Made by a program: the position numbers and the translations under genes | Source of the DNA: Paludibacteraceae bacterium | GTDB taxonomy: Bacteria; Bacteroidota; Bacteroidia; Bacteroidales; Paludibacteraceae | Assembly (NCBI GenBank): GCA_017454915.1 | Contig: JAFTCC010000051.1 | Location: 1-44,555 of the forward strand | Direction: 5' to 3' | Length of the DNA: 44,555 bases | Shown here: positions 33,303 through 41,905 of the stretch, in pieces | Position numbering within the stretch: the first letter of the stretch is position 1 | Layout: every line of letters starts with the position of its first letter | Notes under the pieces: generated by a model | The model's database searches: none | The model's input: the letters and a program-made list of their open reading frames with translations, nothing else | Told to the model about the DNA's origin: nothing

Positions 33303-33954
33303 TATTCACTATAGTAGATATTCCTTGTACTATTTGGTTCAAATTAACAACTCTGCTGTATTGTAACCTCCATTGCAGGGCATTTGAAATTGTCAGATAC
33401 CCTATTTTCGGTGGGTTTTTGACTATTTCTTCAGCTAAATTCATTAGCAATATTTCATCACCGGGAACCTGCCTATCATTTAAGAAGGCAAATATATCAT
33501 CAGCATTACCATTTCTTAATAAAATATCCTTAATTCCCCTTGTCGTTTGATAATCTGATGTTCTCTCAGATTTAATGAATGAGCAATTCACGAAGTGTAA
33601 AGTTCCTTTTTTGACACGTAAATCATCTTCTTTCCTATAAACAAATAGTAAGATGTTGTAACCTAATCCATAAACTTTTTGTCGGCTATTCTTGTACGGA
33701 CAACTTGATTGAGGCTGAATAATTGATGTTACCTTAATATCAGTATTTTCATGTGGCAAATCTATACCATTGGAAGAACTACCCTCTACAATACCATATT
33801 TTTCCTTCAAAAAATCCTTGAATAAATGTTCAACATAAGTTCCAATAGCTTTGCCATCAGTTATGCCAAAAATTTCTTTTGTATAAACACCACTATAGGT
33901 AAGACAAAATTCTTTTGCAACCTGACATAATCCTTTTTGTGTTAGTATTTTCAT
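33289..33954 (-). CDS. Probable type II restriction endonuclease
   Basis: A 221-residue protein encoded directly before and overlapping a DNA methyltransferase, the classic position of a cognate endonuclease. A plausible PD-(D/E)XK active site is D65...D72-I-K74 in the segment NGIDLPHENTDIKVTS, with E43 in YVEHLFKDFL upstream as a possible third acidic residue. Hydrophobic strands (YNILLFVYR) follow, as expected for the fold. It is AT-rich like its partner. I do not recognise a named family, so the endonuclease call rests on position plus motif. It begins 6 bp after the ispG stop codon, with no visible promoter of its own. Confidence 0.75.
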   Translation of the reverse strand: MKILTQKGLCQVAKEFCLTYSGVYTKEIFGITDGKAIGTYVEHLFKDFLKEKYGIVEGSSSNGIDLPHENTDIKVTSIIQPQSSCPYKNSRQKVYGLGYNILLFVYRKEDDLRVKKGTLHFVNCSFIKSERTSDYQTTRGIKDILLRNGNADDIFAFLNDRQVPGDEILLMNLAEEIVKNPPKIGYLTISNALQWRLQYSRVVNLNQIVQGISTIVNNVGQ

Positions 33955-33960
33955 GACATT

Positions 33961-35508
33961 TTATTTATTTTCTATGAGTTTTAACAGGCGGTCAACGGCT
34001 TGTTCTTCCGGAATGTTTTTTTCGATGCACTGTTTTCCTTTGTAGAGGCTTACGCATCCTCTTGCCGCTCCCACGTATCCATAGTCCGCATCCGCCATTT
34101 CTCCGGGTCCGTTGACGATGCATCCCATCACTCCTATTTTGAGTCCTGTGAGGTGCGCTGTTGCATCTTTAATCCGTTTGAGGGTGGTTTGCAGGTCGAA
34201 AAGCGTGCGTCCGCACCCTGGGCAAGCTATATACTCTGTTTTTGTCATTCTGCGGCGTGTGGCCTGCAAAATCGAGAAAGCGGTTTCGCTCACCACTTTT
34301 GGCGGCAATTTGGGTGCGACGAGTTGAAGTCCGTCGATGTATCCGTCAATGAGTAGCGATCCCATGTCAGCTGCGGCGTGGATGCGAAACGTGTCGGCAT
34401 CGTTGGTGTCATATTGTCTTCTGACGACTACAGGCCTGCCGTCCCCTTGTGCTCGAAGTATGCTCACGGCTCTTCGTATTTCGCCGACAGGGTTTTGGTG
34501 TACGCTTTCCAGTAGGGCATAATTGTCGGGTATTTCGTCAAAATCGTCAGGTATGACGATGGCTTTCGCTCCTGTAGGCTTTGGCGTGGTGTCCACGTCC
34601 TCGTCCATCAGCGGTGCTGATGCTATTGCTGCGATGTGACTTACGAGTTCTTTTGCCACGGGTATCTCGTTTTCAGGGGCTTCGGACAGCGAAACTCGTA
34701 TGGTATCTCCGATGCCGTTGGCAAGCAGTGCTCCGATGCCCACAGCGGATTTTATTCGTCCGTCTTCAGCGTCGCCTGCCTCTGTAACGCCGAGGTGAAG
34801 CGGGAAGTCCATATCCTCGTCGCGCATACTGCTGGCAAGCAGCCGCATGGTGCGTATCATGACCGCAGTGTTGGAAGCTTTGACGGATATCACCACGTCG
34901 TTGAAGTCTTGCGCCTTGCATATTCTCAAGAATTCCATCACGCTCTCCACCATGCCTTCTGGCGTGTCACCATAGCGGCTCATGATTCTGTCCGACAGGC
35001 TGCCGTGGTTGACGCCAAGCCGCAGCGCTGTATGATGTTGGCGACAGATGTTGAGCAGTGCCGTGAAGCGCTCTTCAAGACGTTGCAGTTCAGCTGCGTA
35101 TTCCTCGTCGGTATATTGCAGGCTGCGGAATTGTCTTGCCGGATCTATGTAGTTGCCAGGGTTAATGCGCACTTTGTCAACGCATTGTGCGGCAAGGTCA
35201 GCCACTCGTGCCTGAAAGTGCACATCGGCGACGATAGGGGTTTCGACGCCGTCCTCGCGCAGACGCTGGCGTATGACCTTAAGGTTGTTGACCTGTATGG
35301 TGCCCTGTGTGGTAAAGCGCACTATTTCTCCGCCAGCATTGACGATTCGCTTTGCTTGTGCCACGCTCGCCTCAATGTCGTTTGTGTCGGTGTTTGCCAT
35401 CGACTGTATTCGTATTGGCGCTGTGCCGCCAAGCGTAAGTGTTCCGACGTGAATTAGGCGGCTTGCCCTCCTGTGATAGTTTATAGGGAATTGCATACTG
35501 CTTGTCAT
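33961..35508 (-). CDS. ispG: 4-hydroxy-3-methylbut-2-en-1-yl diphosphate synthase
   Basis: Iron-sulfur enzyme of the MEP isoprenoid pathway converting MEcPP to HMBPP. At 515 residues it is the long form with an inserted domain between the TIM barrel and the 4Fe-4S domain, as in other Bacteroidota and plants. Seen: IQSMANTDTNDIEASVAQ near 33-50, IVADVHF, KVRINPGNY, LRLGVNHGSLS, the insert around 260-380, and the C-terminal cluster motif with CPGCGRTLFD and GVMGCIVNGPGE providing the three conserved cysteines. The start ATG lies only five bases from the Wzc terminator, so the source of its transcription is unclear. Confidence 0.96.
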   Translation of the reverse strand: MTSSMQFPINYHRRASRLIHVGTLTLGGTAPIRIQSMANTDTNDIEASVAQAKRIVNAGGEIVRFTTQGTIQVNNLKVIRQRLREDGVETPIVADVHFQARVADLAAQCVDKVRINPGNYIDPARQFRSLQYTDEEYAAELQRLEERFTALLNICRQHHTALRLGVNHGSLSDRIMSRYGDTPEGMVESVMEFLRICKAQDFNDVVISVKASNTAVMIRTMRLLASSMRDEDMDFPLHLGVTEAGDAEDGRIKSAVGIGALLANGIGDTIRVSLSEAPENEIPVAKELVSHIAAIASAPLMDEDVDTTPKPTGAKAIVIPDDFDEIPDNYALLESVHQNPVGEIRRAVSILRAQGDGRPVVVRRQYDTNDADTFRIHAAADMGSLLIDGYIDGLQLVAPKLPPKVVSETAFSILQATRRRMTKTEYIACPGCGRTLFDLQTTLKRIKDATAHLTGLKIGVMGCIVNGPGEMADADYGYVGAARGCVSLYKGKQCIEKNIPEEQAVDRLLKLIENK

Positions 35509-35512
35509 AGTC

Positions 35513-35539
35513 TAAAAAGGCGTACTGTAGTGTACGCCT
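35513..35539 (-). terminator. Terminator after the wza-wzc operon, abutting the ispG start
   Basis: Read on the minus strand: AGGCGTAC, 6-nt loop, GTACGCCT, then a U-run (A-run 35514-35518 on the plus strand). The U-run ends about five bases before the ispG ATG. Confidence 0.85.
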
Positions 35540-35548
35540 CTGTTGTTT

Positions 35549-37855
35549 TTATTCGTCGCTGTCCTTTTGCCCGTAGCCGTACCCGTATGCTCCGTAAGCA
35601 CCGTATCGCGATTTGCCGGGCACTCCGTTTAGCACGCATACCATGTTGTTGAGTTTGTTTTTGCTGTGCTGCTCGTTGATGAAGTCTGCTGCCGCGCGTG
35701 GTGTGAAGTTGACGCGGCTCACATATAGCGTGATGTCGGAGAAGCGGTTTATAAGATATGTGTCGCTCACCATGCCTACCGGCGCAGTGTCGAGTATTAT
35801 TATGTCATATTGTTTTTTCCACTCTTCGATAAGCATTTCGAGCCTATCGTTGAGCAGTAGCTCTCCCGGGTTTGGCGGTACGATGCCAGCCGGCACGACA
35901 TCAAGGTTGTCGCTGCCGCTATAGTGATATGCGAGTTCTTCAATGGCATATGAGCCGCCAGCAAGATATTCGGTCAGGTGTCCCTCGTCAAGCGACATGT
36001 ATTTGGCAAGCTGTGGTGAGCGTATGTCGAGTCCCACGAGAAGTGTTTTTTTGCCTGTCAAGGCAAAGCTGGCTGCCAGATTGGAAGAGATGAATGACTT
36101 GCCCTCGCCAGTCTGTGTGGACGTTACCAAAATCACTGCATTGTGTTTACCCTTGAGCGCAAAAAGTATATTGGTGCGAAGCAGCCTGAACAGTTCGGCA
36201 GTGGAACTCGTGCTTGTGGGGCTGACCACGATTTGTTTCTTTGATTTTGTGGTGCAAATTTCTCCTGCGAACGGAGCGTTCACCAGCCTCTCAAACTCGG
36301 CCTTATCTTCTATCGTGTTGAATATCAAGTCGCGTATGAATATGAAGATAATTCCGAGAATTAGTCCGAGCACTCCGGCAGCCATTATGAGCAGCAGAAT
36401 CCTTGGCGCTACGGGCGTTCTGTTGTAGTCTGCAGTGTCAATGGTTCTCGCCGGTTGAAGGCTGCTGGCGAGTGTTATGGCATTTTCCTCGCGCTTCTTG
36501 ATGAGGAACAGGTAAAGTGACTCTTTAACCTGTTGCTGGCGTTTGATTTCTATGTATTCGCGTTCTTGTTTTGGCATCACGCGGATACGTGCCATAAACG
36601 CGTTTTCCTTGTTTTTCGAGTCGTTGAGCGCTATTCTCAAGCTCTCAAGCACGTTCCCAATTGTTGTGAGCAAGTTAGAGCGCAGCACGTCAAGTTGGCC
36701 GTCGATTTGGGCGATAACAGGGTTGTCGCCTGTTGTTGAACGGCTTAGGCGTTGCCGCGTGAGCATGCGTGCGTTGTACTCCTGCACAAGTTTGAGAAGT
36801 CCTTCGTCCTCAATGCCCAGATTGGTTGGCACAAGTTCTTTGGGTGTCTGCTGTATGTAGTCGCGCACGTATGTTACGATGTTGCGTTGCGTCTCCAGTT
36901 GTGCTGTCTGTTGCTGATAGACGTTGGCTGTTTCGAGGAACAGCTGTGACTCAGTCTTGATGTCAGTCAGGTTGTTGTCCTTTTTGTATTTTTCAACGTC
37001 GCTTTCCACGACAGCCAGTTCTTCGGTGATGAGCGCGAGCCGTTCGTCAATGAATTGACCTGTAGCGCGCGCAAGGCGGTTTTTATATTCTACAGCGTCG
37101 GCGTTATAGAGTTCGACCATCTTGTTGAGCATATCGATGGAGCGGCGTACACAGCGGCTGTTGGTTGACAGGCGCACTACGTTAGATTCACGCTTGACTG
37201 TGTTTACGGCTATTTGTTTGAGGTATTGTTCCGCCCAAATAGGCAGCGGCATGAGTGTTATGCGGATTTTTTCGCCTTTCCCGATTTCGCGGTTGAGGTT
37301 GACGCATAGTGTACCGGCGTGTGTCTCAAATGGTTGTGTGATATCTTCGATCTTATATGTCTTGCTTTTTTTGCCATATTTGACGTACACTTTGTAGTCT
37401 GACGCCCGGCGTGTGATTTTGGCTTTAAGGATTTGGTGTATGGTGTCGGTGAAAGTTGGCATATACACCATGTCAATGGAGTGTGCCGGATATTCTTCAA
37501 CCCATTTGAGTCCTTTTTTCTGTTCGTAAATGGTTTGTATGTCAAGTTCGCGTATTGTGCGCTCCATGATGGTTTTGGAGTGCAGGATTTCGATTTCGTC
37601 TTCCGTCAATCGTTGTCCGCTAAACAGTCCGGCTCCTTGCAGCATGTCAAGCTGGTCCATGCCGTTTTGGCTTGACTCGTCGCTGGCCTTGATCATGATG
37701 GACGATGACACGTGATAAGATTTTGGTCTCGAGAGATAGTAGTATGCCGCCGCGGCGAGGCAGAGGGCTATCGCCACAGCAAATATATACCAACGCATCA
37801 AGTAGCGCACTATGATGGAGCGCAGTTTCTGAATGTCGTTGTTTTGTTCTTCCAT
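35549..37855 (-). CDS. Polysaccharide biosynthesis tyrosine autokinase (Wzc-like)
   Basis: Inner-membrane chain-length regulator and BY-kinase for capsule or exopolysaccharide export. The 768-residue protein has an N-terminal membrane helix (about 17-40), a Wzz domain, a coiled-coil periplasmic region (about 230-430), a second membrane helix (about 485-507) with a preceding PxxP-like VAP, and a cytoplasmic BY-kinase domain with Walker A STQTGEGKSF, Walker A' LLVGLDIRSP and Walker B IIILDTAP. The C-terminal tail SRYGAYGAYGYGYGQ carries five clustered tyrosines for autophosphorylation. It forms an operon with the wza-like gene just upstream; no glycosyltransferase genes are in the window. Confidence 0.95.
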   Translation of the reverse strand: MEEQNNDIQKLRSIIVRYLMRWYIFAVAIALCLAAAAYYYLSRPKSYHVSSSIMIKASDESSQNGMDQLDMLQGAGLFSGQRLTEDEIEILHSKTIMERTIRELDIQTIYEQKKGLKWVEEYPAHSIDMVYMPTFTDTIHQILKAKITRRASDYKVYVKYGKKSKTYKIEDITQPFETHAGTLCVNLNREIGKGEKIRITLMPLPIWAEQYLKQIAVNTVKRESNVVRLSTNSRCVRRSIDMLNKMVELYNADAVEYKNRLARATGQFIDERLALITEELAVVESDVEKYKKDNNLTDIKTESQLFLETANVYQQQTAQLETQRNIVTYVRDYIQQTPKELVPTNLGIEDEGLLKLVQEYNARMLTRQRLSRSTTGDNPVIAQIDGQLDVLRSNLLTTIGNVLESLRIALNDSKNKENAFMARIRVMPKQEREYIEIKRQQQVKESLYLFLIKKREENAITLASSLQPARTIDTADYNRTPVAPRILLLIMAAGVLGLILGIIFIFIRDLIFNTIEDKAEFERLVNAPFAGEICTTKSKKQIVVSPTSTSSTAELFRLLRTNILFALKGKHNAVILVTSTQTGEGKSFISSNLAASFALTGKKTLLVGLDIRSPQLAKYMSLDEGHLTEYLAGGSYAIEELAYHYSGSDNLDVVPAGIVPPNPGELLLNDRLEMLIEEWKKQYDIIILDTAPVGMVSDTYLINRFSDITLYVSRVNFTPRAAADFINEQHSKNKLNNMVCVLNGVPGKSRYGAYGAYGYGYGQKDSDE

Positions 37856-37912
37856 TTACTTTTACTTTTAATTTTTATGGTGGTGCGTAGTCACCTGCTT
37901 ACTGATTATGAA

Positions 37913-38713
37913 CTATTTTTTTTGAAGCGACACGACAGACACAATCACAGTTGCGAGTGACGCAAGTGTTGTTACCATACCCAGATAGAGGCTTATGTTC
38001 TGGCTTGAAACGGCGCGTACCTTGTTGGGCTCTACGTAAACCACATCGTTCTGCTGGAGGTAATAGTAGGGTGAAGTGAATATGTCGGTGTTGTTGAGGT
38101 CGAGTCTTTTGAACTCCATTTGTCCGTTTGTTTCACGGGCTATGAGTACAGTGTTGCGCTTGCCGTAGGGTGTCATGTCGCCGGCTAATGCGAGGGCATC
38201 GAGGATAGTAACACGCTCATTGTTGATGGCGTATTGCCCCGGGCGGTTAACTTCGCCAATGATAGAAATCTTGTAGTTGAGGAAATTTATCGTTATCACA
38301 GGGTCGGCAAGATAGGGCTTCAACTTTTCTGTGAGAGCCAGTATAGCCTGGCTTTTAGTCATGCCGCCTAAATGAATTTTTCCTAACACAGGAAACAGGA
38401 TGTCGCCCTGCGGGTCCACCAGATACGACTGCAGGTTGGGCGTTGTCGCCAACTGGCTTGAATTTGGGTTGGAATAAGTGACGATTGGCAGGTTGAACGG
38501 TGCGACGGCTTCGGGGTCAATGCCCGAAACGATGATGGTGAGCATGTCACCAGGAGCGATAATGGACTCTTTTGCAGAAACGAATTCTTTGTTGATGCTT
38601 TCAGCATCAGATGATTGCAGCCCGCGGAAATATGTTAGTTTTTTTTGTGCCGTGCAGCCGCACATCAATGCCGCCACGAGGGCGAAGCACAAGGTCCTGA
38701 TATTTTTCATCAT
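37913..38713 (-). CDS. Polysaccharide export outer-membrane lipoprotein (Wza-like)
   Basis: Outer-membrane component of a Wzx/Wzy-type exporter. From the MMKNIR start the protein has 266 residues: a lipoprotein signal peptide with LMCGC ending in the lipidated cysteine, a Poly_export domain (YRGLQSSDAES...IAPGDMLTIIVSG), two SLBB-type segments (PVLGKIHLGGMTKSQAI and ISIIGEVNRPGQYAI), and a C-terminal hydrophobic helix (about 240-260, ISLYLGMVTTLASLATVIVSV) in place of the amphipathic helix of E. coli Wza. It is the first gene of the two-gene operon with wzc, transcribed from a good promoter that overlaps the 3' end of the PgpH-like gene. Confidence 0.93.
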   Translation of the reverse strand: MMKNIRTLCFALVAALMCGCTAQKKLTYFRGLQSSDAESINKEFVSAKESIIAPGDMLTIIVSGIDPEAVAPFNLPIVTYSNPNSSQLATTPNLQSYLVDPQGDILFPVLGKIHLGGMTKSQAILALTEKLKPYLADPVITINFLNYKISIIGEVNRPGQYAINNERVTILDALALAGDMTPYGKRNTVLIARETNGQMEFKRLDLNNTDIFTSPYYYLQQNDVVYVEPNKVRAVSSQNISLYLGMVTTLASLATVIVSVVSLQKK

Positions 38714-38733
38714 GATAAATCGCATTTAGTAAG

Positions 38734-38765
38734 CAAAGTTACGCAAAAAATCGTAATTACACAAA
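38734..38765 (-). promoter_or_regulatory. Promoter for the wza-wzc operon
   Basis: Minus strand TTTG (38762-38765), 20-nt spacer, TAACTTTG (38734-38741). The predicted start near 38727 leaves a leader of about 14 nt. Confidence 0.8.
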
Positions 38766-38767
38766 TA

Positions 38768-40768
38768 TCATTTTTTCAGTTCGGGGTATGCAATGCGGTG
38801 GTGATACATGCTTTTGATTTTTTGTTTGAATACGGCTTTTATGTCCTCGATGTTTCTGAAGCTGAGCGGCGTGTTGGCAAGTTGTCCGTCCGCCACTTGC
38901 GCGCCTATGATTTTTTCCACCAGTTGGTCGATGCTTTCCTCGGAGTATTCTTTCAAGCTTCTTGATGCCGCTTCGATTGCGTCAGCCATCATCAGTATGC
39001 CAGTCTCCTTGCTGTCTGGCATCGGCCCGGGGTAGGTGAAGGGTTTGGGGTCAATTTCTTCGCCAGGGTGTTGGTTGGCGTATGTGTTGTAGAACCAGCG
39101 TGTTACGCTTGTGCCGTGGTGCATGGCAATGAAATTGATGATGGCTTGCGGCAGTCCCTCTTTGCGCGCGAGTTCGATACCGTCATTGACGTGGTTAATG
39201 ACGTTCTGCGCCGCTACGGTGAGCGGCATGTCGTTGAGGATATTGTGTCCGCCGTTCTGGTTCTCGGTGAAGTATTCTGGGTGTGCCAGTTTTCCGATGT
39301 CGTGGTATAGGGCACCGGTGCGGACAAGCAGGCTATTGGCGTTGATTTTTTTTGCGGCCTCGGTGGCAAGATTGCTGACCTGAAGGCTGTGTTGGAAAGT
39401 GCCTGGAGCCTGCTCTGCAAAGCGGAGCATGAAGTCGCTGTTGACGTTGGTAAGTTCTATCAGGGTGATGCTGCTCGTGAATCCGAACATTTTTTCGAGG
39501 AGATAGATGAATCCGTATGCCGTGAGAATCATGAGGCTGCTGACGGCGAGCCTTCCGATGTTTCCGGCGTCCTCGGCGTCGAGCATTCCGTTCTCGATTA
39601 TTTCAAGCGAGCAGTATGTGATGACGTACACGATGAAAATCATCAGTGCCGTTTTGGCCAGTTGCGAGCGTTGTGTGATGTCCTTGAGCGTTGACACCGC
39701 CGTCATGCCTGCGGCGACCTGAAGGAAGATGAATTCCATAGGTTCAGGCACCATAAACGCCGTCAGGAGCACAATGATCCAGTGCGTGAACAAGCCTGTT
39801 CGCGAGTCGAAAAACAAGCGTATGACGATAGGCACAAAAGCGAACGGTATGATAAGCACGCTCACCGACATTTTAATCAGCAAGGCCGCCATGCCAAAGA
39901 AGAGCATGATGAGCAGCACAAAGCATAGCAGGCTGCGCCAGCGGTTGAAGATGAGTGGGCGGAAAAGGTATAGGTAGAGAAAGAAGAGGAACAGAAACAC
40001 TCCGGCAAAAACAGCTTCCGCAAGCACTACCTCAATGGTGCGGGTGCGGTTGAAGTTTTTTTCTTCGTATGCTTTTTGCAGCGAGTGTAGCACCTGATAG
40101 TGTTCGGCAGTAACGATGTCGCCTCGGTTGATGATTTGCTCTCCTGCCTGAATGATGCCGCTTGTTAGCGAGAGTTGCTCGATGGCTTGCTCCCGAGCGC
40201 GCGCATTGGTTATGCTGTCAAGCGCCACGTTCGGATGCACCAGACTGCTAATCAGCCCGCTTGAGTCGGTGGGGTGTATGGCGGCTAATGTCTCGTATGC
40301 CGATTTCTCGGTATAGAGTGCGGTGAGCGGTGTCTTTACGCTGACGTGCTCACCGACGAGCACAAACACCTCATTGATGTCGCGGTCTATAAGGTCGTGG
40401 TATAATGTTGCCGGTATTATTCCGGCCGAGTACACGCTGTTGAGTGTGGCGACAAGTTTTTCCTCCGTTTGTGGCTCAATGAGGCTGTCGTTATGCAGGG
40501 TGTTGAGCATTGAGGGCAGCGTACGCTGGTCTATAGTGACGTAGGGGATTAGCGAGTTGAGAGCGTCGATGCGCTCCTTGCCAATTTCCAAATCCGACTT
40601 GTAGACAGGAAAGTCGAACTCGGCGGTAAGCATGTCGTAGCGCCATGGCTTGCCGATTTCATAACTGAATTGGACATGCCGGTTGACTGACGGATACAGT
40701 TGGGCTATGATGAGAGCCAAAGCCGCGAACAGCAATGCTTTGAGCAGGAATTGCAGTCTGTCTGTCAT
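38768..40768 (-). CDS. 7TM-HD family cyclic-di-AMP phosphodiesterase-like protein (PgpH/YqfF)
   Basis: A 666-residue membrane protein: first helix at about 8-24, a large extracytoplasmic 7TMR-HDED domain (about 45-265), a cluster of seven helices (about 270-450) and a C-terminal HD domain with the HDIGK signature (LYHDIGKLAHPEYF) and flanking HHGTS. In Listeria PgpH this architecture hydrolyses c-di-AMP; the same enzymatic activity is inferred here from the full set of HD motifs. It lies downstream of korB on the same strand but is separated by a 125-bp gap that contains a solo copy of the dispersed AACCC motif. Confidence 0.93.
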   Translation of the reverse strand: MTDRLQFLLKALLFAALALIIAQLYPSVNRHVQFSYEIGKPWRYDMLTAEFDFPVYKSDLEIGKERIDALNSLIPYVTIDQRTLPSMLNTLHNDSLIEPQTEEKLVATLNSVYSAGIIPATLYHDLIDRDINEVFVLVGEHVSVKTPLTALYTEKSAYETLAAIHPTDSSGLISSLVHPNVALDSITNARAREQAIEQLSLTSGIIQAGEQIINRGDIVTAEHYQVLHSLQKAYEEKNFNRTRTIEVVLAEAVFAGVFLFLFFLYLYLFRPLIFNRWRSLLCFVLLIMLFFGMAALLIKMSVSVLIIPFAFVPIVIRLFFDSRTGLFTHWIIVLLTAFMVPEPMEFIFLQVAAGMTAVSTLKDITQRSQLAKTALMIFIVYVITYCSLEIIENGMLDAEDAGNIGRLAVSSLMILTAYGFIYLLEKMFGFTSSITLIELTNVNSDFMLRFAEQAPGTFQHSLQVSNLATEAAKKINANSLLVRTGALYHDIGKLAHPEYFTENQNGGHNILNDMPLTVAAQNVINHVNDGIELARKEGLPQAIINFIAMHHGTSVTRWFYNTYANQHPGEEIDPKPFTYPGPMPDSKETGILMMADAIEAASRSLKEYSEESIDQLVEKIIGAQVADGQLANTPLSFRNIEDIKAVFKQKIKSMYHHRIAYPELKK

Positions 40769-40781
40769 AATACTGTCTTTT

Positions 40782-40805
40782 TTTACCCAAATCGGAAATT
40801 AGAAG
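40782..40805 (+). repeat. Solo copy of the AACCC-AATCGG-ATTAGA motif
   Basis: The sequence TTTACCCAAATCGGAAATTAGAAG aligns with the left end of the leader element at 19178 (TTAACCCGAATCGGTCATTAGACC) and with the reverse complement of 118-141. No second arm is visible nearby. Confidence 0.55.
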
Positions 40806-40893
40806 TTTATTGGAGTGCCGCTTATTTTGAGCAGTTCACATAATGCAGCGTGGCAATTGGGCGAAAGGCGGAAACAAGTTATTCCGCGTGTCG

Positions 40894-41889
40894 TTATATT
40901 TCCCAGTGTTCGGCAGTTAGGGCGAGTTGGTCGAAGCAGTGTACTTTGCTGTTGCTTTGCACTTCTGCTATTTGTCTGTTGACTGCCTCGTCGTATGTCT
41001 CTTCCTCCACGTCGCGGATTACGCCCACCGCCACAGGCATGTCCGGTCCTTCCATCAGCGCCAGTTTGCGGTGTATGGTGTCGTCGGCGCAGTGTGCGTC
41101 GTGGACGAGAATGTCCGCCTCGGTTATTCCGTTTTCTCCTATCGTAGCCACCTTAAGGTTAAACCCGTCAAGCACGAGCCCCTTGTCGTTGTTTTTGCCG
41201 AAAATCATTTTTTCGCCGTGCCGTAGGGTAATCATGTGGTCGGCACGCTGTTCGCGGTCGGCTATGTAGTTATGTGCTCCATTGTTGAAAATCACGCAGT
41301 TGACAAGACATTCCACCACTGCAGCGCCTTTGTGCCGTGCAGCCGCCACAAGGCATTCCACAGTGTTTTGCAGGTCCACATCAAGTGTGCGCGCGAAGAA
41401 AGTGCCTCGCGCTCCCATCACAAGTTCGGCAGGGCGGAAAGGGCGCTCCACGGTGCCGAACGGGCTGGATTTGCTCACGAACCCCTTGGGGCTGGTGGGT
41501 GAGTACTGGCCTTTGGTAAGTCCGTAGATGCGGTTGTTGAAGAGCACGATGTTGAGGTCCACATTGCGCCTAAGGCAGTGGATGAAGTGGTTGCCGCCAA
41601 TAGCAAGGCAGTCGCCGTCACCCGTCATAAGCCATACGCTCAAAGCAGGGTTGGAGGTCTTGAGGCCGCTGGCTATCGCGGCACCGCGTCCGTGTATAGT
41701 GTTGAACCCGTAGGTGCTCAGGTAGTGAGGCATACGTGATGAGCAGCCAATGCCGCTGATAACGGCGGTCTGGCTGGGCGATAATTCGAGTTGTGCCATC
41801 GCTTTCTGAAGGCTGTTAAGGATGGCGTGGTCGCCGCAACCGGGGCAAAAACGCACGTATTGGTCTGATTTATAATCTTGTGGTGTCAC
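40894..41889 (-). CDS. korB: 2-oxoacid:ferredoxin oxidoreductase subunit beta
   Basis: The TPP-binding subunit of a two-subunit 2-oxoacid:ferredoxin oxidoreductase, most likely acting on 2-oxoglutarate, which makes reductive or oxidative links in central carbon metabolism. A 331-residue protein with CPGCGDHAILNSLQKA near 15-30 (cluster/TPP region), GIGCSSRMPHYL, GRGAAIASGLK, and the TPP motif GDGDCLAIGGNHFIHCLRRNVD...NNRIYGLTKGQ. It lies 16 bp downstream of korA and is in the same operon. Confidence 0.94.
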   Translation of the reverse strand: MTPQDYKSDQYVRFCPGCGDHAILNSLQKAMAQLELSPSQTAVISGIGCSSRMPHYLSTYGFNTIHGRGAAIASGLKTSNPALSVWLMTGDGDCLAIGGNHFIHCLRRNVDLNIVLFNNRIYGLTKGQYSPTSPKGFVSKSSPFGTVERPFRPAELVMGARGTFFARTLDVDLQNTVECLVAAARHKGAAVVECLVNCVIFNNGAHNYIADREQRADHMITLRHGEKMIFGKNNDKGLVLDGFNLKVATIGENGITEADILVHDAHCADDTIHRKLALMEGPDMPVAVGVIRDVEEETYDEAVNRQIAEVQSNSKVHCFDQLALTAEHWEI

Positions 41890-41905
41890 TGTAATTCAGT
41901 ATTTG

